From contig NZ_JADPKA010000077.1 in the NCBI RefSeq assembly GCF_023073715.1, forward strand, positions 47,620-111,619: a stretch of DNA of 64,000 nucleotides, in the 5' to 3' direction. The notes beneath the pieces are model-generated. The model had not been told where the DNA came from and made no database searches. It saw nothing but the letters and a program-made list of their open reading frames with translations. Source of the stretch: Bradyrhizobium sp. 164 (GTDB lineage Bacteria; Pseudomonadota; Alphaproteobacteria; Rhizobiales; Xanthobacteraceae). A program made the position numbers and the translations under genes. Below, one piece after another: positions 17,000 to 25,617 of the stretch. Each line of letters opens with the position of its first letter. Positions within the stretch are counted from its first letter, which is position 1.

Positions 17000-18223
17000 A
17001 TGTCCGACGCCAGCCTGCCTGCCGCCCATCCACCCGTCACCGACTGGTTTCATGATTTCGACCACACCGATCCGCAATGGACGGAAGATCCCTTCCCGAT
17101 CTGGGACCAGTTGCGCGCCGCGAGTCCGGTGGTGCACACAAAACGCTTCCTCGGCTGCTATCTGCCGACGACCTATGAGGCGGTGCGCGAGATCGCCAAC
17201 GACACCACGCATTTCTCCTCGCGCCGGATCATCGTCCGCGACGTGCGGCCGGAGATCACCAGCAAGAACGCCGCCCCGCCGATCACCTCCGACCCGCCCG
17301 TGCACAAGCCGGCCAAGCAATTGCTGCTGCCGCCGTTCACGCCGGATGCGATGAAGAAGCTCGAACCGCGGGTCCGCGCTATCTGCAACGAACTGATCGA
17401 CGACTTCATCGCCGAAAAGAGCGTGGACGCTGCGGCGCGCTACACGAAGCACATTCCGGTGCGCGCGATCGCGCATATGCTCGGCATTCCCGAGAGCGAC
17501 AGCGACCTCTTCATCAACTGGATCCACATGATCCTCGAGCTCGGCATCAAGGACGAGACCAAGCTGCTCCAGGCCGTCGAGGAGATGAGCGCCTATTTCA
17601 GCGGACACATCGAGGCGCGCAAGACGAAGCCGACCGATGACCTGATCTCCTATCTGATGAATGCCAGGGACAAGGACGGCAATCCGCTCGAGGACTCCCA
17701 CGTGGTGGGCTCGCTGCGCCTGCTGCTGATCGCCGGCATCGACACCACTTGGAGCGCGATTGGCTCCTCGCTGTGGCATCTTGCGAAAACGCCGGCCGAT
17801 CGCGAGCGGCTGATCGCCGAGCCCGGGCTGATCCCGATCGCGGTGGAAGAGCTGCTGCGCGCCTATTCGCCGGTGACAATGGCGCGCGAGGTGGTCCAGG
17901 ACACCACAATTTCGGGCTGCCCGGTCAAGGCGGGCAACATGGTGCTCTTGTCCTTCCCGGCGGCGAACCGCGACCCCAAGATGTTTCCGGACGCTGACAA
18001 AGTCGTGATCGACCGCCGCGAAAACCGCCACGCCGCCTTCGGGCTTGGCATCCATCGCTGCGTCGGTTCCAACCTTGCGCGCATGGAAATGCAGGTTGCG
18101 CTGGAGGAATGGCTGAGACGCATTCCAGACTTCGCGCTCGACCCGGCAGGCACCGTGACCTGGTCGCAGGGCACGGTGAGAGGCCCCCGCCAGTTGCCAT
18201 TTCTGCTCGGAAAGGCGATGTAG
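17000..18223 (+). CDS. Cytochrome P450
   Basis: The 407-residue soluble bacterial P450 has the I-helix AGIDTT (245-250), the K-helix ELLR (284-287), and the heme loop AFGLGIHRCVG with the thiolate ligand C354. No membrane anchor is present. It is a class I P450 that takes electrons from a ferredoxin, most likely the one encoded directly upstream. The MFS carrier 30 bases downstream may bring in its substrate. The substrate is unknown; a hydrophobic small acid or terpenoid would be usual. Confidence 0.92.
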   Translation: MSDASLPAAHPPVTDWFHDFDHTDPQWTEDPFPIWDQLRAASPVVHTKRFLGCYLPTTYEAVREIANDTTHFSSRRIIVRDVRPEITSKNAAPPITSDPPVHKPAKQLLLPPFTPDAMKKLEPRVRAICNELIDDFIAEKSVDAAARYTKHIPVRAIAHMLGIPESDSDLFINWIHMILELGIKDETKLLQAVEEMSAYFSGHIEARKTKPTDDLISYLMNARDKDGNPLEDSHVVGSLRLLLIAGIDTTWSAIGSSLWHLAKTPADRERLIAEPGLIPIAVEELLRAYSPVTMAREVVQDTTISGCPVKAGNMVLLSFPAANRDPKMFPDADKVVIDRRENRHAAFGLGIHRCVGSNLARMEMQVALEEWLRRIPDFALDPAGTVTWSQGTVRGPRQLPFLLGKAM

Positions 18224-18253
18224 GCCTCTCCAACAGAGTACGGGAGGCCGGAC

Positions 18254-19576
18254 GTGACAGAGCAAGCAACCAAACCGGCCTCTGGGCATTTTGACGTCGC
18301 CGACGCTGAACGGCGGATCAAGGCGATCTTCATCGGCTCGATCGGCAATCTCGTCGAATGGTACGATTTCTACGCCTATACGGCGTTCGCGCTCTACTTC
18401 GCTCCCGCGTTCTTCCCTGGTAACGACCCCGTCGTGCAGCAATTGAACGTCGCCGTTGTATTCGCGGCGACCTTCCTGATGCGGCCCCTGGGCGGCTGGT
18501 TCTTCGGCTATCTCGCCGACCATTTCGGCCGCCGCATCTCCCTGACCCTGTCTGTCGTCTTCATGTGCTTCGGCTCGCTGATCATCGCGCTGACGCCGAC
18601 CTATGCCACGATCGGCTTCGCCGCACCGGTGATCCTGGCGCTCGCCCGTGTGATCGAGGGCCTGAGCCTCGGGGGCGAATATGGCGCGAGCGCCACTTAC
18701 CTCAGCGAAGTCGCCGACCCCAAGCACCGCGGCTTCTATTCCAGCTTCCAGTACGTGACGCTGATCGGTGGTCAGCTCACCGCGATCATCGTGCTGCTGC
18801 TTCTGCAGAAGGTCTTCCTCACGCCGGAGGAGCTGAAGGACTGGGGTTGGCGTATCCCCTTCGCGATCGGCGCGGCTCTCGCGATCTTCGCCGCGGTGAT
18901 GCGGCGCGGCCTGCACGAGACCGAAGCGTTCGAGGAAGCCAAGAAGGTGGTGAAGCCGACCGGCTCGATCACCAATCTGCTGCGCTATCCGCGCGAACTG
19001 CTATTGGTCGTCGGCCTCACCGCCGGCGGCACTGCGGCGTTTTACACCTTCACCACCTACAAGCAAACCTTCGTCAAGCTTTCGGTCGGGCTGACCGAGG
19101 ACCAGACCACTTTCGTGATCTTCGGCACGTTGATTTTCGCGACCATCCTCCAGCCCATCTACGGCGCCATCTCAGACAGGATCGGGCGCAAGCCGCTCTT
19201 GATCTTCTTCGGTGCCGCGGGCACGCTCGCGACCGTGCCGCTGCTGATGACGCTGAAGGAGACAAAGTCACCCTTCGTCGCGTTCATCCTGATCTGCGCC
19301 GCCTGGCTGTTCGTCGCCGGCTACACCTCGATCAATGCGGTGGTGAAGGCCGAGTTGTTCCCGACCAATGTCCGCGCGCTCGGCGTCGGCCTGCCCTACG
19401 CCATCACGGTCTCGATCTTCGGCGGCACCGCGCCGGCGATCGCGCTCTACTTCAAGAGCATCGGGCACGAGGAGTGGTTCTATTTCTATCTTGCCGGCAT
19501 CATCTGCTTGTCGCTGATCATCTACTCCACCATGCGCGACACCAAGCACGCCTCTGCAATGCATCGGCACGAGTAG
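18254..19576 (+). CDS. MFS transporter, metabolite:H+ symporter family (KgtP/ShiA-like)
   Basis: The 440-residue, 12-segment membrane protein begins after a short cytoplasmic tail with SIGNLVEWYDFYAYT, the hallmark of the metabolite:H+ symporter family. RPLGGWFFGYLADHFGRR is the loop 2-3 motif and RVIEGLSLGGEYGAS is also characteristic. Members import dicarboxylates, shikimate or similar acids. It starts at GTG with GGGAGG 7 bases upstream and follows the P450 gene closely, suggesting import of the P450 substrate or of an organic acid. Confidence 0.88.
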   Translation: MTEQATKPASGHFDVADAERRIKAIFIGSIGNLVEWYDFYAYTAFALYFAPAFFPGNDPVVQQLNVAVVFAATFLMRPLGGWFFGYLADHFGRRISLTLSVVFMCFGSLIIALTPTYATIGFAAPVILALARVIEGLSLGGEYGASATYLSEVADPKHRGFYSSFQYVTLIGGQLTAIIVLLLLQKVFLTPEELKDWGWRIPFAIGAALAIFAAVMRRGLHETEAFEEAKKVVKPTGSITNLLRYPRELLLVVGLTAGGTAAFYTFTTYKQTFVKLSVGLTEDQTTFVIFGTLIFATILQPIYGAISDRIGRKPLLIFFGAAGTLATVPLLMTLKETKSPFVAFILICAAWLFVAGYTSINAVVKAELFPTNVRALGVGLPYAITVSIFGGTAPAIALYFKSIGHEEWFYFYLAGIICLSLIIYSTMRDTKHASAMHRHE

Positions 19577-19579
19577 GCC

Positions 19580-20239
19580 ATGACCGACGAGACGCCATCC
19601 GACAGCAAGCTGACGCGCACCAAGGAGAAATGGGCGCGCGAGGGCCGCTTCCTCACCGGCAAGATCACGCGGCCTGAAGACCAAAGGCTACCGCCCGGCC
19701 AGCATCTCACCAAGGATTGGCCTGTGCTCGATCTCGGGGTCGTGCCGCCGGTATCGCGCGAGCGCTGGCGGCTCGACGTCTATGGCGCGATCGAAAATCC
19801 CGTGTTCTGGACCTTCGACGAGTTTATCGCGCAGAAGCAGGCGCGGTTCACCTCCGACATCCATTGCGTGACGACCTGGTCGCGCTATGACAATGAGTGG
19901 GAAGGACTCGCGACGCGTGAGCTGCTCGCGGCCTGCCAGCCGCGCGAGGATGCGCGCTTCGTCGTGCTGCATTCCTATGATGGTTACACAACCAATCTCG
20001 CGCTGGAAGACTTTGCCGCCGAGGATGCGCTGCTCGCCCATAGCTGGTCCGGCCAGCCGCTATCGGCCGAGCACGGCGGCCCGGTGCGGCTGGTCGTGCC
20101 GCATCTGTATTTCTGGAAGAGCGCCAAATGGCTCCAGGCCATCGAATTTTTGAACAAGGACGCGCCGGGCTTCTGGGAAGTCCGCGGCTATCATAACCGC
20201 GGCGATCCGTGGACCGAGCAGCGCTATTCAGGCGATTAG
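19580..20239 (+). CDS. Sulfite-oxidase-like molybdopterin-dependent oxidoreductase
   Basis: The 219-residue protein has the oxidoreductase molybdopterin fold: RWRLDVYGAIENP, then SDIHCVTTWSRYDNEWEG containing the probable molybdenum-ligating cysteine, then GGPVRLVVPHLYFWKSAKWLQAIEF. No signal peptide is visible, so it is probably cytoplasmic, and it lacks the heme and dimerisation domains of full sulfite oxidases. It starts 3 bases after the MFS gene and ends 25 bases before the hydrolase-OsmC fusion. The substrate is unknown; sulfite or a related oxyanion is a family-based guess. Confidence 0.85.
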   Translation: MTDETPSDSKLTRTKEKWAREGRFLTGKITRPEDQRLPPGQHLTKDWPVLDLGVVPPVSRERWRLDVYGAIENPVFWTFDEFIAQKQARFTSDIHCVTTWSRYDNEWEGLATRELLAACQPREDARFVVLHSYDGYTTNLALEDFAAEDALLAHSWSGQPLSAEHGGPVRLVVPHLYFWKSAKWLQAIEFLNKDAPGFWEVRGYHNRGDPWTEQRYSGD

Positions 20240-20264
20240 GTTGAACAAAGGACGGGGAAGTCCA

Positions 20265-21488
20265 ATGCCGACGGAGCGCTTTCAATTCAGGGGTGAAGGC
20301 GGCCATCAGCTTTCGGCCGCGCTGGAACTGCCCGACGGCGAGCCCACGGCTTTCGCGCTGTTCGCGCATTGCTTCACCTGCGGCAAGGATACGCTGGCGG
20401 CCAAGCGCATCGCGGTCGCGCTCGCGGCCAAGGGCATTGCTGTGCTGCGCTTCGACTTCACCGGGCTCGGCTCCAGCGAGGGCGATTTCGCCAATTCCAC
20501 GTTCTCCTCCAATGTCGCCGATCTCGTGCGCGCCGCCGATCACCTGCGCGCGACGCGCAGAGCGCCGTCCGTCTTGATCGGGCACAGCCTCGGCGGTGCC
20601 GCGATCCTCGCGGCAGCAGGACAGATCCCCGAAGCCACTGCGGTTGTGACCATCGCGGCGCCGTCCGATCCCGCCCACGTCACCGGTCTCTTCAAGGACC
20701 ACATCGACAACATCCGCGCGCAAGGCGAAGTCGACGTTTCGCTGGCCGGCCGTACATTCCGGATCAAGCGTGAATTCCTCGACGATATCGTCGAGCATGA
20801 GCTGATGAAGGACGTCACCGGTCTGCACAAAGCCCTGCTTGTGATGCACTCCCCGGTCGACGATACCGTCGGCATCGACAATGCGACCAAGATCTTCGTC
20901 GCGGCCAAGCACCCCAAGAGCTTCATCTCCCTCGACCACGCCGATCATCTTCTGGCGAAGCCCGGCGATGCCCTCTACGCGGCCGACGTGATCGCGGCCT
21001 GGGCCAGCCGCTATGTCGACACCGCAAAGTCCGCGAAGGCGATGGATCTCCCGGAGACGCCGCGCCAGGTCGTGGTCCAGGAGACCCGCAAGAGCAAGTT
21101 CCACCAGATCATCGCCGTCGGTCCGCACCGCCTGACAGCGGATGAGCCGGTGGCCGCCGGCGGCGAGGATGCCGGCCCCGGCCCTTACGATTTCCTGCTC
21201 GCCGGCCTCGGCGCCTGCACCTCCATGACCATGCGTCTTTATGCCGAGCGCAAGTCACTGCCGCTCGACCGTGTCACGGTCACACTGAAGCACTCCAAGA
21301 TCTATGCCAAGGACTGTGCGGAGTGCGAAACGCGCGAGGGGATGCTCGATCAGATCGAGCGCGGCATTGCAATGGAGGGCGCGCTCGATGCCGAGCAGCG
21401 CAAGAGGTTGATGGAGATCGCCGACAAGTGCCCGGTGCACCGGACGCTGACCTCGGAGATCCGCATCGTGACGAAAGCCGTGGAGTAG
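20265..21488 (+). CDS. Alpha/beta hydrolase-OsmC fusion protein
   Basis: This is a 407-residue, two-domain protein. Residues 1-255 form an alpha/beta hydrolase with nucleophile S108 in GHSLGG and probable acid and base near D199/D200 and H227. Residues 270-407 form an OsmC/Ohr domain with its two peroxidatic cysteines C318 (GLGACTSM) and C389 (DKCPVH). OsmC domains reduce organic hydroperoxides; the hydrolase could release the acyl group. The ATG at 20265 follows an AAGGACGGGG stretch. It ends one base from the convergent YeeE-like gene. Confidence 0.88.
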   Translation: MPTERFQFRGEGGHQLSAALELPDGEPTAFALFAHCFTCGKDTLAAKRIAVALAAKGIAVLRFDFTGLGSSEGDFANSTFSSNVADLVRAADHLRATRRAPSVLIGHSLGGAAILAAAGQIPEATAVVTIAAPSDPAHVTGLFKDHIDNIRAQGEVDVSLAGRTFRIKREFLDDIVEHELMKDVTGLHKALLVMHSPVDDTVGIDNATKIFVAAKHPKSFISLDHADHLLAKPGDALYAADVIAAWASRYVDTAKSAKAMDLPETPRQVVVQETRKSKFHQIIAVGPHRLTADEPVAAGGEDAGPGPYDFLLAGLGACTSMTMRLYAERKSLPLDRVTVTLKHSKIYAKDCAECETREGMLDQIERGIAMEGALDAEQRKRLMEIADKCPVHRTLTSEIRIVTKAVE

Positions 21489-21489
21489 C

Positions 21490-22569
21490 TCAAGGGGCCG
21501 GTGAGCCGGCCCCGGCTGCCGTCTTGAGAGGCTGAACGCGCAGTGCACCGCGCAGTCCCGCCGCCGTGCCGAGCAGGATGCCGGCAACAGCGACGAACGA
21601 GCCCAGCGCCAGTGTGGACATTCCGGTGAGCCCCTGCCCGATCGAGCAACCGAACGCCATCACGCCGCCGATTCCCATCAGCGCGGCGCCGCCGGCTGAA
21701 CGCAGCATGTGGCGGGGCGAGGAATAGCCTTCGACATGAAAACGACCCGTCGCGAGCGCCGTGACCAGGCTACCGGCGAAGACGCCGGCGACGGTCGCGA
21801 TTCCGAAATTGAGTGTCAGGCCGGTCGAGAGCATGGCGTATTGCAGGCTATCGGCGATCGGCGCGATGAAGGTGAGCGAAGTCACCGGCACCGGATTGAA
21901 ATCGTCGGCGCCGAGAGAGCCGGTGGCGAACCAGCCACTGGCAACGAGAAGTCCAACGATGACGCCGGCCGCGATCTGGCCCGGCGAGCGCCGGAACGCC
22001 GGCTGCGCGAAGGCAAACAGGATCAGCGCGACGACGACAGCGGCAGCAGCGAGCGCGCGCGAAACCGGTTCAGCGGCACCAAGCGCGGCCAGCAGCGACG
22101 GCAGCGAATTCGCGTTGACGGTAGCTTGCGACGCCTGAACCAGCGCAATGCGGGCCGGCGCAATCAGGCCCTTGAGCGTCATCTGCGCGGCAATCGCAAG
22201 CACGATCACGACGACGAAGGAGCGCAGATTGCCGCGGCCGAGCAGCACCAGCGCGCGCGAGCCACAGCCATTTGACAGCACCATGCCGTAGCCAAACAGC
22301 AAGCCGCCGAGGAACAGCGACGGCGCAGAGAAGGTTTGTTGCAGATAGATCGACTTGCCGAGATCGACCGTGCCGCTGCCCGCCAGCAACTGGCTGGCGG
22401 CGATCGCAACCGCAATCGCCAGCGCATAAGTGCGCACCAGCCGCCCGTCGCCCCCCGCCAGAAAACCGCGCATGCTGCTCATCAGACAGAAGCCGCTGAG
22501 CAGACCGACAGCGCCATAGATCAGGCCGATGACGAGACCGGCGAGGATGACGAGTTGTGCAGGTTCCAT
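21490..22569 (-). CDS. YeeE/YedE family sulfur (thiosulfate-type) transporter
   Basis: The 359-residue integral membrane protein has repeated hydrophobic segments and the family cysteine motifs: GFCLM (C28), SNGCGSRALVLLGRGNLRS (C102) and GCSIGQGLTG near residue 310. Such proteins (TsuA is the characterised example) move thiosulfate or other sulfur species using conserved cysteines. It is a full two-domain form. It faces the sulfite-oxidase-like and OsmC genes, so the neighbourhood may deal with sulfur or thiol chemistry. No SirA/TusA-like partner is seen next to it. Confidence 0.85.
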   Translation of the reverse strand: MEPAQLVILAGLVIGLIYGAVGLLSGFCLMSSMRGFLAGGDGRLVRTYALAIAVAIAASQLLAGSGTVDLGKSIYLQQTFSAPSLFLGGLLFGYGMVLSNGCGSRALVLLGRGNLRSFVVVIVLAIAAQMTLKGLIAPARIALVQASQATVNANSLPSLLAALGAAEPVSRALAAAAVVVALILFAFAQPAFRRSPGQIAAGVIVGLLVASGWFATGSLGADDFNPVPVTSLTFIAPIADSLQYAMLSTGLTLNFGIATVAGVFAGSLVTALATGRFHVEGYSSPRHMLRSAGGAALMGIGGVMAFGCSIGQGLTGMSTLALGSFVAVAGILLGTAAGLRGALRVQPLKTAAGAGSPAP

Positions 22570-22599
22570 CGGTAGTTCTCAGGTCTCTCGCCATTCGCC

Positions 22600-22678
22600 G
22601 TCATTGCGAGCGCAGCGAAGCAATCCAGACTGCCGCCCTTGAAAGACCCTGGATTGCTTCGCTACGCTCGCAATGACG
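22600..22678. repeat. Dispersed palindrome, type A (copy 2)
   Basis: GTCATTGCGAGCGCAGCGAA at the left and TTCGCTACGCTCGCAATGAC at the right are near-perfect reverse complements, the best-preserved copy in the window. It sits between the YeeE-like promoter side and the end of the paa-linked dehydrogenase. Confidence 0.85.
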
Positions 22679-22683
22679 CGTTT

Positions 22684-23688
22684 TCATGGCCGCAGGATTA
22701 CCCTGTCGCGAGACGAACCCGCAACCGCGACATAAGCGTCCTTGGCGCGCTCCAGCGGGTAGACGGCATTCGCCTTGATCGGGAACGGCTTTAGGTGGCC
22801 ACTCGCAAAGCCCGCGCCGAGATCGCGCAGCACCGCGCCGGTCGCCGACGACGACAGGCCAAGCGTGTCGATGCCCACATATGTATGCTGCCCCCGGTAG
22901 AATTCGAGAATGTTGAATTGCACGATGCGGTCGATCGCGGCGATCAGGATCTGGCGGCCGCGCAAGGCAAGCGACTTGTGCGCCGCCTGGAAATAGGGAT
23001 CGCCGACCGTGTTGAAGACGACGTCTGTGCCTTTGCCGCCGGTCAAATCGCGCACGCGCGTGGCGACATCGCTCATGGAGGCATCGATCACCTCGACCAG
23101 CGCGTTGGTGTGGCCTTCATAGGCTTCTGCCTTGCGCACCACGCCGATCACGCGTGCGCCCTGCCAGGTCGCGATCTGCACAGCAGCCTGGCCGACCTTG
23201 CCATTGACGCCGAACACCAACACGGTCTCGCCGCTCTTCGGCACGCCGGCGCGGCGAAAGCCTTCCATGGCCGTGACGAAGGGCACGCCGATGCCGGCGG
23301 CTTCCTCCCAGGACAACGTCTTCGGCTTCTCCACCACGGCATCGGCTTCGACGACGAGATGGGTTGCGTGGGTGCCGTCGCGGCGGATGCCGAGATCGCC
23401 GGACGAGCCGAACACCTCACGGCCGATCGTGCCGGCCGGCCCATCGATCACCACACCAGCGTAGTCACGGCCGGGCGTCCGCGGGAAGACGGCATAAGGC
23501 ATCAGGCCCGTTGCGGCCTTCACATCCGAGGGATTGACTGCGGCAGCCTTCACCTCGATCAGGAGATCGTTCAGACCACGCGTGAGCGTCTGAGGCTCGA
23601 CCACCGGCGCAAGCGCCGCGGCGTTCTCGGCCTTGGCATTGAGGCGGACGCAGCGCGCTTCAACGGTTTTGGCATCGGCTGGCGACAT
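22684..23688 (-). CDS. Zinc-type alcohol dehydrogenase / quinone oxidoreductase family protein
   Basis: The 334-residue medium-chain dehydrogenase/reductase has the GroES-like N-terminal domain (AVNPSDVKAATGLMPYAVFPRTPGRDYAGVV) and a Rossmann domain (VLVFGVNGKVGQAAVQIA, about residue 157). The catalytic-zinc cysteine/histidine pattern of true zinc ADHs is not evident, so an NADPH quinone-reductase or enoyl-reductase role is more likely. It is the last gene of the minus-strand paa run, 51 bases after paaK, and may act on an aromatic or acyl intermediate. Confidence 0.83.
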   Translation of the reverse strand: MSPADAKTVEARCVRLNAKAENAAALAPVVEPQTLTRGLNDLLIEVKAAAVNPSDVKAATGLMPYAVFPRTPGRDYAGVVIDGPAGTIGREVFGSSGDLGIRRDGTHATHLVVEADAVVEKPKTLSWEEAAGIGVPFVTAMEGFRRAGVPKSGETVLVFGVNGKVGQAAVQIATWQGARVIGVVRKAEAYEGHTNALVEVIDASMSDVATRVRDLTGGKGTDVVFNTVGDPYFQAAHKSLALRGRQILIAAIDRIVQFNILEFYRGQHTYVGIDTLGLSSSATGAVLRDLGAGFASGHLKPFPIKANAVYPLERAKDAYVAVAGSSRDRVILRP

Positions 23689-23739
23689 CGAAAGACCCGT
23701 GATTTCTTGCGGGGCTTGTCGCCTTTGGAGACGATCAAG

Positions 23740-25071
23740 TCAATCCTTCGGCCGCTTGTCGTAGAGCCGCTTGGCCTTGCCGAGCGAGCGCTCCAGCGTG
23801 GCCGGTGCGACCACCTGAACCTTGGAGCTGATCCCGATCGTATTCTTGATTTGGGTCGATACCCTGTCGGCGTGATCGACAAGCCCGCGACCGTCCCAGC
23901 TTTCGGGACGCGCTTCGGCGATGATGGTGAGCTCGTCCATGCGGCCTTCGCGGGTGAGTTCCAGGATGAAGTGGCCGCCGCACCAGTCGGTGGCGAGCAG
24001 CACCTCCTCGATCTGGGTCGGGAACAGATTGACCCCGCGCAGGATGATCATGTCATCCGAGCGCCCCGTCACTTTCTCCATGCGCCGCATGCCCGGCCGC
24101 GCCGTACCCGGCAATAGCCGCGTCAGGTCGCGGGTGCGATAGCGGATCACCGGGAACGCTTCCTTGGTGAGGGAGGTGAAGACCAGCTCGCCCTTCTCGC
24201 CGTCGGGCAGCACCGCGCCGGTCTTGGGGTCGATCACCTCGGGATAGAAATGGTCCTCCCAGATATGGAGCCCATCCTTCGTCTCGATGCATTCCTGCGC
24301 GACTCCGGGACCGATCACCTCGGAGAGACCATAGATGTCGGTCGCATCCATGTCGAAGGCGTCCTCGATCTCGCCGCGCATGGCGTTGGTCCAAGGCTCG
24401 GCGCCGAAGATGCCGATCTTGAGCGAGCACTGGCGCGGATCGAGCTTCTGCCGCTTGAACTCGTCGAGGATCGCCAGCATGTAGCTCGGCGTCACCGTGA
24501 TGATGTCGGGCCGGAAATCGTTGATGAGCTGCACCTGCCGTTCAGTCATGCCGCCGGAGATCGGCACCACGGTGCAGCCGAGCTTCTCGGCGCCGTAGTG
24601 GACGCCGAGTCCGCCGGTGAAAAGACCATAACCATAGCCATTGTGGATGATCATGCCAGTCCGGCCACCGGCGGCGCGGATCGAGCGCGCCATCACGTCC
24701 GACCAGGTGTCTATGTCGCGTTGGGTATAGCCGACTACGATCGGCTTGCCCGTGGTGCCTGAGGAGGCATGCACCCGCACCAGCTTTTCGCGCGGCACGG
24801 CGAACATGTTAAAAGGATAATTGTCGCGGAGATCGGTCTTCACGGTGAAGGGGAATTTTGCGAGATCCGCAAGCTCGCGAAAGTCGGACGGATGCACGCC
24901 GGCCTTGTCGAAGGCGTTGCGGTAATGCGCGACGTTGTCATAGGCGTGCTTCAGCGACCAGGCCAGCCGCTGCTTCTGCAGTGCCATGATCTCGTCACGC
25001 GAGGCGCGCTCCTGCGCGTCCATCTCCGCGCTATAAGTGTTGCCACCTTCCTTGAGCCTCGTCAGAGCCAT
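23740..25071 (-). CDS. paaK: Phenylacetate-CoA ligase PaaK
   Basis: The 443-residue adenylate-forming ligase carries the phosphate loop SSGTTGKP (103-110), YGLSEVIGPGVA, and the C-terminal domain with DMIILRGVNLFPTQIEEVLL. It activates phenylacetate to phenylacetyl-CoA using ATP, the first step of the aerobic paa pathway. It follows paaI by 41 bases on the same strand. Length and motifs match the family exactly. Confidence 0.95.
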   Translation of the reverse strand: MALTRLKEGGNTYSAEMDAQERASRDEIMALQKQRLAWSLKHAYDNVAHYRNAFDKAGVHPSDFRELADLAKFPFTVKTDLRDNYPFNMFAVPREKLVRVHASSGTTGKPIVVGYTQRDIDTWSDVMARSIRAAGGRTGMIIHNGYGYGLFTGGLGVHYGAEKLGCTVVPISGGMTERQVQLINDFRPDIITVTPSYMLAILDEFKRQKLDPRQCSLKIGIFGAEPWTNAMRGEIEDAFDMDATDIYGLSEVIGPGVAQECIETKDGLHIWEDHFYPEVIDPKTGAVLPDGEKGELVFTSLTKEAFPVIRYRTRDLTRLLPGTARPGMRRMEKVTGRSDDMIILRGVNLFPTQIEEVLLATDWCGGHFILELTREGRMDELTIIAEARPESWDGRGLVDHADRVSTQIKNTIGISSKVQVVAPATLERSLGKAKRLYDKRPKD

Positions 25072-25112
25072 CCTCGTTTCCCCTCATCTTCGTTGTTCTT
25101 TTCTTTGCTTTC

Positions 25113-25562
25113 TTATTGATCCTGCGCCGGCAGCCACGCGCCGGGAATGACACGCGAATGCCCGCGGAACTCCGCGATGACGGTGTCGCCGACAGTGACA
25201 CGCACGTCGTAGATGCCGGAGCGGCCGCCACGGGTGATCTCTCTAGCCTTCGCAACCAGGCAATCGCCGAGCTTGCCCGGCCTGATGAAAGTGATCTGGC
25301 CCTGCGCCGCGACGACGCGCTCATTGTGCGAGTTGCAGGCAAATGCGAAGGCAGAATCGGCGAGCGTGAAGATGAAACCGCCATGGGCGATGCGCTGGCC
25401 GTTGACCATGTCCGGCCGCACCACCATCGTCACCGTCGCGAAGCCCGGGCCGATGTCGACGATCTCCATGCCGAGCCCCTTGGAGGCATCGTCCTCCGCC
25501 CACATCGCGTCAGCACAGGCGCGGGCGATATCCTCGGACGACAGGGCAGCTTTGATGTTCAC
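25113..25562 (-). CDS. paaI: Hydroxyphenylacetyl-CoA thioesterase PaaI
   Basis: The 149-residue single hotdog-fold thioesterase has NGQRIAHGGFIFTLADSAFAFACNS, the PaaI signature with the catalytic Asp and HGG turn. It rescues CoA by hydrolysing dead-end ring-hydroxylated acyl-CoAs. It starts at GTG with GGGAGAAG just upstream and lies between paaE and paaK. Confidence 0.93.
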   Translation of the reverse strand: MNIKAALSSEDIARACADAMWAEDDASKGLGMEIVDIGPGFATVTMVVRPDMVNGQRIAHGGFIFTLADSAFAFACNSHNERVVAAQGQITFIRPGKLGDCLVAKAREITRGGRSGIYDVRVTVGDTVIAEFRGHSRVIPGAWLPAQDQ

Positions 25563-25617
25563 GCGCTTCTCCCGGGCAAGTGTTTATCCATCATGCTCTG
25601 CTGCTCGGCCAAAACTG

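Noticed and set aside
21494..21513. Perfect stem GGGGCCGG-TGAG-CCGGCCCC at the convergent gene ends
   Set aside because: No T-tract on either strand and it lies inside the last codons of the YeeE-like gene; it may be a weak bidirectional stop but cannot be called.
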